This document shows, piece after piece, positions 20,573-28,964 of a stretch of 64,000 nucleotides of DNA. The notes beneath the pieces were generated by a model that worked only from the letters and a program-made list of their open reading frames with translations, did not search any database and was not told where the DNA came from. This DNA is from Trichodelitschia bisporula (taxonomy: Eukaryota > Ascomycota > Dothideomycetes > Phaeotrichales > Phaeotrichaceae), in assembly GCA_010356995.1 (NCBI GenBank), contig ML996689.1:895228-959227 (forward strand), written 5' to 3'. Made by a program: the position numbers and the translations under genes. Within the stretch, counting starts at the first letter, position 1; each line of letters opens with the position of its first letter.

Positions 20573-21066
20573 ATGGGTGGAGCTTCGGCTCCTGTATCTG
20601 TTCCCTCTTCTGCTCTCGCTTCTGCTCCCGCTACTGAGATGGCCAGTTCGTCGAGACCGTGAGGAACGTCGAGGCTCATTTACATCCTCCAAAACATCCG
20701 CCGGCCCCCTTCAACTGGCCTTCCACGACAAGGAGTACTCGTGGAGTTGCTGCGCTCTTTTCAATCTTGGCAGACTTTTCACCGGCGTTTTCGCGTATAA
20801 GGAAGTCGTTGAGAACACGGCATTAGGGACGCCGGGTACCACGTCGTAGCGGCCTTCCGGGCGGTTGGGGCGACGCTGTGGAGGCTTCTCTCTCCATCAA
20901 CAGCCAGTCGACGGAGGACACCCTTCGCGAGTTAGGAGACGAAATGACTCCAACTGAGCGGGCAATCATGACCAGCGGCTTGAGCAGAAACACACTGCCG
21001 ACCAGCATTTCGTGGAATAACGAACATCAACAAGGAGAACTACTTCATCTTCACACAATTCAATGA
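20573..21066 (+). pseudogene. Orphan paralog copy 2, interrupted
   Basis: The ATG at 20573 opens MGGASAPVSVPSSALASAPA, then an in-frame T-G-A, then SRLIYILQNIRRPPS and VELLRSFQSWQTFHRR, which align with DIYLLLVDVKETSS and VEMLRSFKLRRFYTG of copy 1. The conserved block follows as IRDAGYHVVAAFRAVG; one G is missing relative to copy 1 at that point, after which the frame VEASLSINSQSTEDTLRE ... HQQGELLHLHTIQ runs to 21066. Two further in-frame stops precede the block. This is a decayed or multiply spliced relative of copy 1; unlike copy 1 it lacks a 177-bp stretch bounded by GAGAAYAC repeats. Confidence 0.45.
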
Positions 21067-21391
21067 TTTCAAAGCACACTCTTGCTTGTGACTGTGACAC
21101 GGGTACTGGCAATGACAGTTCCACGGTTTGTGTTGTGCTATGAAGACGATGACTCGGGATCACGCTGCTAAAGATTTCTATGTACAGTATATACGACTCC
21201 TGTCAGGGGCGCACAAGTCACTGGTTGCACAGCATTGGTTGTGGAATAACATTCATTGAAAGCTTGAAGAACTATGTAAAGGTTTCGCGTCTGAATGTGG
21301 AGTGTGGGGGAGCTGGGGGTGCTAGCGCACAGGCCAGCGCCAAGCCCTCAACCGGCAAGTCCAGTCGGGGCTGGAATTGCAGTATCCGGCA
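21067..21391. other. Spacer in the orphan block
   Basis: 325 bp with no supported gene; a TATATA at 21187. Confidence 0.35.
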
Positions 21392-21878
21392 TCAATCTTG
21401 CCGAGTCACGTGACCCATACAGGGCATGTGGCCATTTGACATGGGAGAGATGGTATCCTCCCATGACAACTCCGATGAATCGATCTGGCTTTCCAACCGG
21501 CCCCCTGGTCCACATGGCTGTACGCGCGGCGCGCACGCGCATGGGCGGCGAAGACGTCGAGCGAGAGGCCTAGAGCGCGGCCTATATAAATCCCGAGCGG
21601 ACATCCAGCGCAAGATCCCCCTGCAGATCGCCAGCAGGAAGACGAGGAGGATGAGGGCGTAGGCTGTGAACTTGCCCGCGGCCTTGTGAATGATCTGTTG
21701 GTCTGAGCGATCTGCTTCTCGACATATTATATAAGACCCTCACCAGGCAGTATACCAATCCGCCTCCAGCCGCCGGGGATCCACCGCTGGTGGGCTTGTT
21801 CCGGAGACCGATGAACGGAAGTGGGATGTTCTCCGAGCCAGGCGGACCGTGAGGAGGAGACGAGACGGCGTCATGCAT
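21392..21878 (-). CDS. Orphan single-pass membrane protein candidate
   Basis: ATG at 21878 (minus) opens MHDAVSSPPHGPPGSENIPL, a Pro/Ser-rich head that continues NKPTSGGSPAAGGGLVY. A donor-like GTGAGG follows at about 21749. Downstream another frame reads READRSDQQIIHKAAGKF, then a clear membrane helix TAYALILLVFLLAICRGIL, then a strongly basic stretch RWMSARDLYRPRSRPLARR. The frame ends at 21392. The positive charges after the helix suggest the C-terminus is cytosolic. A TATATAA tract sits at the join of the two frames; a small intron is possible, but its acceptor was not identified. No family recognised. Confidence 0.4.
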
Positions 21879-21919
21879 GGTGGCATCAGTATCCGGCTAT
21901 AGGGGTTAGTGAGGCACGG

Positions 21920-22117
21920 TTAATTCAGACTGTGCAAAGTCCAGGAGTTGGTGGAATCGTCGAAAGGGTAAGAACGAGGCTCCCAGCCGTCGGGTTTGAT
22001 GTACTGGGTAAAGCTGTCGAAGGCTGTGCCGGCAAAAGGTGAATCGTCAGCCTTGTCCTTGGCTGCCGGAGACTCATGCTCCGTCGCGCTAGCCCGGGAA
22101 GCCGGAGGGCCGTCCAT
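21920..22117 (-). CDS. Orphan 65-residue protein with a D-D-S-P motif
   Basis: ATG at 22117 opens MDGPPASRASATEHESPAAK, then DKADDSPFAGTAFDSFTQYI, KPDGWEPRSYPFDDSTNS and a Trp/Leu tail, with TAA at 21920. Upstream on the minus strand lies a C/A-rich leader and a TATA-like ATCATATACTCC about 100 bp before the ATG. The same frame remains open upstream to 22591, where it is the second exon of tandem copy II, so it could instead be the C-terminus of that longer protein. No homolog known to me. Confidence 0.45.
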   Translation of the reverse strand: MDGPPASRASATEHESPAAKDKADDSPFAGTAFDSFTQYIKPDGWEPRSYPFDDSTNSWTLHSLN

Positions 22118-23427
22118 GGCAAGCTTCGTTTCCGTTTCTGGAAGGTACAGAAATGTGTGATGGTAAGCTGGATGACGCTGATTGGCGGGGTGGTGGAGGA
22201 TGTGGGGGTCCAGAGAGGGAGTATATGATTGCACTTCAATGGCAATGAATCGTGACCGCACTGGTATAAGAGGTTCCACTCGAAACATATTGTTGACGAG
22301 GTTTTCGGAAGCGGTTGCGTGGAGCAGCACGCACCGGCGGCCTCGGGCATGATATATACCTGCGGGCCCAGCCTTTCGGGAAGATTGCGTGGATGGTTTT
22401 TTCCTGAAGGCTTTTGAGCCAGACGACGAAGGGTCTCGCCCTTCGTCGTCTGGCTCGTCGGCTGAATCCTTAGTTGTGTAGACACCGGGGCGGTATGGGG
22501 CGCGGCGCTTGATCTTTGTGCCGTAACGGCCCTTGATGCGATTAGCGGCGGTAGGCACAGCCGGAGAAGTGCCGGTTATATAGTACTGCAACAGTTAGCA
22601 TCGCTGAGCCGAGAACGAAGGGCGTATCCGCGCCCTAAAGAACTTACTGTCGGTATATAGAGGTGGCAGCCACGAGGACCAGAGTCATCACTGCGTTCCG
22701 CACTCATCGCCGCTCTCCCCACCCTCGCCTCCGCAGCCTTCAACCACTCCGATATAGGCGGCAACGCTTGGAAAATCTCTCGTCCTCGAGGCTCTCATCG
22801 TTGATCTCGAACCTGCGTTAAAGTTCGTCGTTCTCCAGTTGGAGAACGCGCGTTCTCTAATCGTCATTATATAGATTTGCATCTGGATGTGGAGGAGGTG
22901 AAGCGGAACCGCTCGCTGGGAGGTCTGGGGAATCGTCATGGTCGGTGCCTTAAACGGGGGAGACGGCAGCTGACCTTCCATCTGCTTGTTCCATTTGGAA
23001 CCATCAGACTTGGAGCCCGAAGCACCTTGACCCTTGCTGCCAGAGCCGCTCGACTTCTCGCCACCGCCAGAGCCGTCCCTCTGCCTGGAGGCGAGCGACC
23101 TGCCGCTTCACGCGAGCGCTGCACTTTTGAGCCTTGGTAAGTTCCTTCGGGGCGTTGTCAACCGCGACAGCAGTGGCGTTGGCCTCCTTGTCCGAGTGGC
23201 TCGCAGCTTGTTTGATGATGGTGGCGTTGGTGGTCTCGGGCTTGTTTGACGTCTGAGGTGCCGACTTGACAACCGTTACAGGGGAGTCGTTGTCGTCCTT
23301 TCCAGGCTTTCGTATGATATCCGGTGGCAGCTAGGGGCCGCAGTATAGCGCCGGTATAGAGGGGTTATGAGAAGGCTGCACGCAGGTACGCGCAGAGGTA
23401 CTGGGGTATGATTGGCGGCTCAGCCAT
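22118..23427 (-). CDS. Tandem orphan gene, copy II
   Basis: ATG at 23427 opens MAEPPIIPQYL, matching copy I exactly at protein level. Further down the minus strand are DDNDSPVTVVKSAPQTSNK, the stretch KCSARVKRQVARLQAEG, a DDSPDLPASGSASPPPHPD tract and LPPISEWLKAAEARVGRA, ending HLYIPT at a GTAAGT donor (22647). The 62-nt intron ends CTAACTGTTGCAG (22586) and the next exon starts YYITGTSPAVPTAANRIK, then a Lys/Arg-rich stretch and GVYTTKDSADEPDDEG. The last splice joins HLYIPT to YYITG in frame. Frame changes occur between the upstream pieces (a TAA after AAFS; a switch near 23085; TAG and TAA codons near 22830-22860), so copy II is either partly decayed or has more introns than I can place. 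Confidence 0.5.
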
Positions 23428-24449
23428 GTTTGTGACGTTTTCGTCATTCATTGGAAGTGTTAACGATTGTAGTTAAAGTGGTGAGTGACGTTGTTGGTGG
23501 AAGAAGAAGCTGAAGCCGAACCCTCGCCTGAGCCAGTAGCCTTGGTCTCCGGAGGGGAAGGGCCGGTTATATAGTACTGCAACAGTTAGCCTCGCTGAGG
23601 TGAGTGAGAGCGTGTCTGCGTCCCGAGGCACTTACCTGCAGGTATGTAGGCAACACCTATCATGTCGAAAGTGAATGGTTTTGTGGCTATCTCACCGGTA
23701 GTTGTTAGGAGGTTGGCCGGCGTGTTTTCTTGATCGTAGGGGGGGTCTGAGGCCGTTGACGAGTTTGCTTACCGTAGTGTGTGACTTGAAGTTGCTCTGC
23801 TCTTGAGGGAATGTGGTGATCGTGTGTTGTGCGGTTGATGAAGAGGGGAAGATGGATATGCGGGCTTTTATAGCAGCACAGTTGCCGCCAAGGGGGCAGC
23901 ATTTTGTGGGCGGAATTCGGGTTCTCCGTGAACTCAAATGCGGAAGGTGGAGGTGACAGCAAAGCGTCCGTATATAGGATTCATGTGAGGCTCCACGCAA
24001 GCGCGCGCAGAGGCTGACATTTTTTAAAAGCGATAGTGTCCGCAACTCTATCGGCTTGGTTCTGCTCTGCAAGCGACTTGTGGACATTAAGCTACGCGTC
24101 AATCTCGCTGGATGGCTCTACATCTGTCGGTGGCTTGCGGACGGGCAAAGCCGCTTTCGTCTTTGTGTAGGTGAATGGCGACTTGCGCGGAGCAGGCCTA
24201 GGAGCCCGGTTGAACGAGGATTTAGGATGAGCGTAGCTAATCTTGGTACCATTCGTCTTTATGGTGGTAGAAGGCTTAGGAGCCTGGTTGGTAGCGGGTT
24301 TGACGTACGTAGTGCCAGTCTTGGTGGCATTCGCCTCGAGGCTACCAGCAAGCTGGGGAGCCGGGCTGGCAGCGGATTTGGCATGAGAATCGTCAGCCTC
24401 GGTGACACTCGTCTTGGAGGTATTGGGGGATGATCGGTGGCTCAGCCAT
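23428..24449 (-). CDS. Tandem orphan gene, copy I
   Basis: ATG at 24449 opens MAEPPIIPQYL. A one-base frame change later the strand reads NTSKTSVTEADDSHAKSAA, then SLEANATKTGTTYVKPATN and PFTYTKTKAALPVRKPP before a TAA near 24091, a Lys/Thr/Pro-rich region like its counterpart in copy II. A TATAAAAG box at 23865-23872 then precedes a second start, ATG at 23662 (MIGVAYIPA), which runs to a GTAAGT donor at 23635. The 59-nt intron ends CTAACTGTTGCAG (23577) and the next exon starts with TACTATATAACCGGC, nearly identical to copy II. Copy I therefore may hold two short transcription units, or one gene interrupted by decay. Spacing to copy II is 0.99-1.02 kb at both matched ends. Confidence 0.5.
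23865..23872 (-). promoter_or_regulatory. TATA box inside tandem copy I
   Basis: TATAAAAG on the minus strand, flanked by GC-rich sequence, followed by a C/A-rich leader with CATC and CACC steps, a possible GTAAGC donor at about 23775 and the ATG at 23662. Confidence 0.55.
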
Positions 24450-24639
24450 GTTACTGGCGTTGTCTATATTCATGGAATGTTCCACGATTGTATAAGCCAC
24501 ACCGGGCCGCCCACCGATATGCCATGCTGAATTCAGATGCGAACTAGCTTTTGCTCATCTCGAGCTTGTGGGTTTGTGGGCGGTGATCAAGGGGCCTCAT
24601 TGATGGAAGCAGACTGCCTTTGGTATATAGCCGGCAAGG

Positions 24640-24927
24640 TCAGTGAAGTGCGCGCCGGCGCGCGCAGACCTTGCAAGTATCCTCAATGGCGCATTCATGG
24701 CACTCTTTCTCCTTCGTCTTCGCTAAGGAAATGATGGGGCAGGAGAAGGTTGCGGGCTCATGCGGCGGGTGGCGACGGTAACACGGCCGGGAGTCGTAGC
24801 CACCATCGTGGCCACCGGCTAGGGCCTCGGGGTTGACAGGATCACGCTCTTCCTCGTCTCCGTAAATGGCTTCTTCCAGGGGTAGCTTGCGCTTCCAATT
24901 GGGGCTCTCGCTGCCTATAGTTGCCAT
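24640..24927 (-). CDS. Orphan 95-residue Cys-containing protein
   Basis: ATG at 24927 opens MATIGSESPNWKRKLPLEEA, continues IYGDEEERDPVNPEALAGG and ends CHECAIEDTCKVCARRRALH. The C-terminal C-x2-C-x5-C-x2-C arrangement could bind zinc, but no known zinc-finger family fits. The same frame extends upstream with protein-like sequence (GQFEDVSHHIFDLVCTF) up to an in-frame TGA that may be a former CGA, so the ORF may be the remnant of a longer protein. The opposite strand upstream is also open; the minus reading is preferred on composition. Confidence 0.45.
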   Translation of the reverse strand: MATIGSESPNWKRKLPLEEAIYGDEEERDPVNPEALAGGHDGGYDSRPCYRRHPPHEPATFSCPIISLAKTKEKECHECAIEDTCKVCARRRALH

Positions 24928-25445
24928 GAAGGTACAGACAAGATCGAATATATGATGGCTGACATCCTCGAATTGTCCCCTTCAGGATCGGCGGTTTCTT
25001 ATAAGTTCGACTCGTGGCTGGCGCGGGAGCCTGTGCTTTGTATATCCGGACCGGCATCCGTCCTGAGTGTATACGTCGAAGCGGTCTCTTTGAAGTTGAT
25101 CAACTCCGCGAGGCGGTGGGACGCTCGCCGGGCCGCGTCACACCGGTATAAGGGCCATTTCAGGCCGAACAAGAGAAAAGAGTGAGAAAAAGGGAGATGG
25201 GGGGATTCGGAGAGCTAGGAAGTTCGTGAGTGCTGGAGTTTTTCGAGTGTTGAAAAATGGAAATAAGGCGGCGTGCTTTGACATGCACTTGATGTCGGTA
25301 TGGCAGGGCCTCGTTGTTTTGGGTGGGTTCGGCCATGCTCTTGTGAGCCAGTGGTACCGAAGAAGCTGCGTATACTATATCACGATAATGATCATTCGTA
25401 GAACGATCAACCGATATATCATGCATCGACTCAGCAATATCATCG

Positions 25446-26100
25446 TCAATGGTAAACCCGGGAGGGGCTTAGAGGAGGCTGCTGATTCGCTGCGAGTGTC
25501 TTCGGTGGTGATTCCAGCCAGTCAGCTGGAGAGGCGCTTCTTGATTGCGTATGAGCACGATGACCATGGAGAACCCCCATGCCCGTAACAGCTTCAACGT
25601 TGACAGAGTCCAAGGACTCGTTGGAGCCCATGTAAGCGCCAATCATCATGGGCTTGAACCAAGACTGGGTGACGCGGGTCGTGGAAGCGGTGGTCGAGCG
25701 CGCGGTGCCGGTGGCCTTGCGCGCGATGTGAGCGGCTTCCGCTCTCGCCTCCCTCTGCTTCCTCAGCTCAGCCCAGAGCAGCGGCCATGCTCACGCTTCA
25801 CCCTCTTCCGCAGAGCCCTCCCGCGGCGACGCAAGGCACTTTCTGGCGACTTCCTCGATGGTGCCTGATGTTCCGGGCTAGGAGGTGCAGGGCGAGCACA
25901 TGCGTCTTTTTCGAGGCAATGTCCGGCTCCGCCTCCATGAGCTTCTGCGTCTTCTCGTCCGCCTCATCCGGGGCCTTTTTCATCTCAGCGGTCGCCTTCG
26001 CAAGACTCTTGATGGAAGCAGCCAGATGGTTTACACGCGCTCGCGGCGGCCTGACCCCTCCCCGGGATGTCCCAGGGGATGGTGAGGGTCAGTGACCCTA
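25446..26100 (-). pseudogene. Orphan coiled-coil gene, frame-broken
   Basis: On the minus strand one frame reads RVNHLAASIKSLAKATAE then MKKAPDEADEKTQKLMEA and EPDIASKKTH (about 26040-25880), a charged helix. A different frame further down reads HIARKATGTARSTTAST, then FKPMMIGAYMGSNESLDS and VNVEAVTGMG (about 25710-25580), ending at 25446. No splice sites joining them were found. A short upstream stretch, TIPWDIPGRGQAAAS (about 26090-26045), matches TIPSDILSPGDQAAA in the gene at 26225-26734, so the two loci share ancestry. Function unknown. Confidence 0.35.
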
Positions 26101-26224
26101 TACGGCGAACTTTCGGGCCGACAGTGTCGGCAACAAGCACGCTCGTCGTGCCTTTCTCGTGTGGTGTGTGTGTTCTGCGAGCTCGTTTCTTCGGTGGGTG
26201 ATCAGTGTAGCGAATTTTGTTTGT

Positions 26225-26734
26225 TTATGCTTTCGAAGGCAGGGCCGTTGTGAAGATGGTAAGAATGCTTGCACGCCCCACTTGAAGGGGCGCCCCTTCA
26301 CGTTCCTCACCCAGCACGCCCACTGAGGAGCAGATGAAGATCGTTATGCGGATCAGGCCGCTGTCGAGCGCGGCGGCCTGATCCCCGGGGGACAGGATGT
26401 CCGAGGGGATGGTGAAGGGAGGTGCTCTGGTAACGGAGCAGGCCGAACGGACAGCAAAGGAGGAGCGCAAGGCGAAAGCGGCGCGGAAGTCCGAGGAGGC
26501 TCGGAAGGCCGAAGATGCGATGCGACTTCGGCGGAGCTGACTTGAAAGGGGGCTGGTGATGGGTAAGGGCGGAGACAGGACCCCGTCAATCCCATTGTTG
26601 CACAATTCAGCCTGAATCGTATATGAGAACAGCCGACGGTTTTTGTTTGTGATGCTTTCGCCTAACTTGATGGTATGCTGCGCAGGCTTGTACGGATTGA
26701 GGCCTGGGGCGGCCGATGTTGGTGAGCCAGACAT
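26225..26734 (-). CDS. Orphan 169-residue protein
   Basis: ATG at 26734 opens MSGSPTSAAPGLNPYKPAQH, then TIKLGESITNKNRRLFSYT and IQAELCNNGIDGVL, a convincing coding composition. The second half is a Ser/Arg/Ala/Phe-rich run overlapping an equally open plus-strand frame that reads as a charged helix (TEQAERTAKEERKAKAAR), so the real 3' end is uncertain. TIPSDILSPGDQAAALDS matches a fragment 0.3 kb downstream. A TATAAAT lies only 10 bp before the ATG, too close for a normal TATA promoter, so the start could lie further in. No family recognised. Confidence 0.4.
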   Translation of the reverse strand: MSGSPTSAAPGLNPYKPAQHTIKLGESITNKNRRLFSYTIQAELCNNGIDGVLSPPLPITSPLSSQLRRSRIASSAFRASSDFRAAFALRSSFAVRSACSVTRAPPFTIPSDILSPGDQAAALDSGLIRITIFICSSVGVLGEEREGAPLQVGRASILTIFTTALPSKA

Positions 26735-26927
26735 GTTGGATTTATAGGTATGAGACTCGTGACGCGCCAAAAAGTAGAGGCGGTCAGGAACCTCCGTTCA
26801 CACCATTGGTGCGCGGCTCAGATGGCGTTGGCGCATATATAATTGGCCGGAGGCGCTCACTGCGGAATGAGGTGTTAGTAGATGTTATGAGGCATTGAAA
26901 AGTGACATACTGATATAAAGGCATTGG

Positions 26928-27286
26928 TCAAACCGAGCAGAGTAGGTAGTGGATGCTGCCGACTTTTCGGGGGGTAAGCGTGACTAGCTGCTTCTGCGAG
27001 CTTTTCACCATAGCCTTCTCTTGCTCTTCACGAATCTTCAATTCGAGAGACTCTTTTTCTTGCGACAACTTGCTTGAACGTTGCGCGTTAGAACTGGACG
27101 ATATTTCATCGATGAGGGGTTTCATGAGGAGGAAGTTCTTCGTGGAGGCTGGCTTTGTTTTGTGGAAGAGGAAGTGTGGGCAGGGAGTATATTTATCGTC
27201 GGTCCTCGAGCATTCACAAGCGTTCGGCCCTGTTCATCACCGTGTTTCGTTGTGTTGTTCTTGACATGATAGTTGTTCCGGGCCAT
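26928..27286 (-). CDS. Overlapping pair of small orphan ORFs, the second a coiled coil
   Basis: ATG at 27286 opens MARNNYHVKNNTTKHGDEQ and runs 54 codons to a TGA at 27122. The TGA overlaps the ATG (ATGA) of a second frame, 27125-26928, which reads MKPLIDEISSSSNAQRSSK, LSQEKESLELKIREEQEKAM and VKSSQKQLVTL, a clear amphipathic coiled coil of 65 residues. The overlap suggests either one protein split by a one-base frame change, or a missed intron at the junction. No family recognised. Confidence 0.45.
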
Positions 27287-27593
27287 TGTCGTGAATGGTC
27301 GGTCCAGGAGTCTCATTCGCTAGTTGGTCCTCTTTTCGGGAGAAAGATTTTCCGTGACGGGTAAAAGTCCCATCACGTGCATGTCTCCCTTCCATTCTTC
27401 AACATCAACCCCCCACCATCACTTCTTCCACACATTTACCAACACCTGCCAAACATCTACCGACTCCGTTTATATGTCGAATTGAAGGCTTCAACGCAAA
27501 CCCCCACAACAATCGGTCCACACATTGTCAGTGGCTTGCATAGCCTTATCGATCACTCAATCAATCATTCAATATATCTTTACTCCCCAAAAA

Positions 27594-27601
27594 TATATAA
27601 A
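27594..27601 (+). promoter_or_regulatory. TATA box of the orphan gene at 27664
   Basis: TATATAAA about 65 bp upstream of the ATG, with a C/A-rich leader between (CATCCACACACCATTG). Confidence 0.6.
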
Positions 27602-27663
27602 GGCGAAGAAGGCTTCTCCCGTGCTCATCCACACACCATTGTTTTTGAATCTTCATTTTCAAA

Positions 27664-28326
27664 ATGAAAGCCTTCAACAACAACACAGCTCCTCTTCCCG
27701 ACTTCTCCTTCCAGTATCGCATGGATAGGATGCCGTTCGACCACCTCTATGAAGGAGCTTATGCTTCCTTCGACTTTCCTCAGCTCCTCATCAAGTTGCT
27801 CTCAGGCCTTTCCCCGGTCCCGAACTCTTCCGGAAAGCCAACAAAGTCCAGCACCATGGTGTCTAGCACCTCCATTTCGACCGACAGAACGTCTACCAGG
27901 GCATCCTATATATGTAAGTTCTTCAGTAGTCTCTGGTTTGTGGGCTTTGCTAACAGTGACAGATATCCAGTGCGGCCTTTATGCACCGCCTTTAGTGTGA
28001 CCTGTATACCGCCTTTGGCGTGGCCTGTCGCACCTGCCCCGCCGCGCGGACGCCTGGTCCTGCCGGTTCAAATCCCCCCCATTCCTGCCGCCGCCCCGGA
28101 GTATATATATGTTCCGCCAGTTCCGGTCATGGTGCGTACTACCAATCCGGATATTGCCACCAACAAAGACCGCCAAAAAGTGTCAAAACATGAACCCCCT
28201 CAAAAAAAGGTCAGAACCCAAAGAAAAAGAAAAGAGAAGAAGAGCTCGGGCAAAGGCGCGATTAGAACCTCGGCATTCAAAGCGCACAAGGCGGCATCAG
28301 CCTTTATTGCGCGGTGCGTTCTATAG
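27664..28326 (+). CDS. Orphan Pro-rich protein with a basic tail
   Basis: ATG at 27664 opens MKAFNNNTAPLPDFSFQYRM, then DRMPFDHLYEGAYASFDFP and a helix QLLIKLLSGLSPVP. A strong donor GTAAGT at 27914 follows ASYI (TATATAT). Possible acceptors: CAG at 27970 (57-nt intron, keeps the long frame, 201 residues) or CAG at 27962 (49 nt, best branch distance, but stops after 95 residues). Unspliced, the frame is open for 220 residues. The long version continues PIPAAAPEYIYVPPVPVMV and ends in a Lys/Arg-rich stretch (KKVRTQRKRKEKKSSGKG) that could be a nuclear signal. A GTGCGT donor near 28316 hints at further exons. No homolog known to me; promoter and codon use suggest a real gene. Confidence 0.55.
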   Translation: MKAFNNNTAPLPDFSFQYRMDRMPFDHLYEGAYASFDFPQLLIKLLSGLSPVPNSSGKPTKSSTMVSSTSISTDRTSTRASYICKFFSSLWFVGFANSDRYPVRPLCTAFSVTCIPPLAWPVAPAPPRGRLVLPVQIPPIPAAAPEYIYVPPVPVMVRTTNPDIATNKDRQKVSKHEPPQKKVRTQRKRKEKKSSGKGAIRTSAFKAHKAASAFIARCVL

Positions 28327-28964
28327 CGCCTCTCATGCGACCGAGATCTCCGGTAACTATATACAACCGACGAGGAACCTCCGGATGTATATTTGGACTG
28401 ATGGCTCGCCTTGGGCGATGGCGCCAGCCTGAGCAGCGCCAGGAGAAGAAACTCACGGTGGCTGAGGAGAAGAAGAAGCGGGATGAAGAAAAGAAGGGGC
28501 GTGTGGAGGAGGAAACCCATGTTTCATTGGGTGTTATGATAGTAACGCCCTTAGGGCATTGACATCAGCTACTACAGGCATCAAATACAACCTCGCTCTC
28601 ACCTTTCTCCTAGATCACCACGTTCCCATGACGACGCCATGATAACACCCATGCCTAGCCATCTACGAAGTATGTATCCCGCAAGACCAGCAAAGTTCAT
28701 TCCAAGAACTCCATTCTTGACAGGAACTCGTTGACTTGCAACTTGTTGGAAGGATGTGTGTGTAAGTAGTTCCATATTGAAGCAATGAAGCTTTGAAATA
28801 TCACATTGGCGTTACTGCTTCGGGTACTGAAGCCCCATCCCGCACCACAAGGATTCTCATCAGCTTAGCATTAAAGCATACACCAGAGCAGCTGTCGCCC
28901 AAACTCCATCCGCCCAAGAAGCAGGCTTCACAGCCCTCCAAGCCAGCCCACTCTCCCATCAAGC
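28327..28964. other. Spacer between the orphan block and the reductase gene
   Basis: Holds a charged open frame at 28440-28560 (LTVAEEKKKRDEEKKGRVEE), possibly a further exon of the gene before it, TATATA at 28360, and the 3' flank of the reductase gene on the minus strand. Nothing else supported. Confidence 0.4.

Noticed and set aside
24952-25185. Plus-strand 77-residue ORF starting MMADILELSPSGSAVSYK
   Set aside because: It has an ATG and acceptable composition, but the minus strand over the same bases also reads as protein continuing toward the 24640-24927 ORF; I could not decide and left it out.
18900-28500. Transposon or retroelement as the source of the orphan block
   Set aside because: I looked for terminal inverted repeats, long direct end repeats, and reverse transcriptase, integrase or transposase motifs and recognised none; the repeats found are gene-sized tandem copies.
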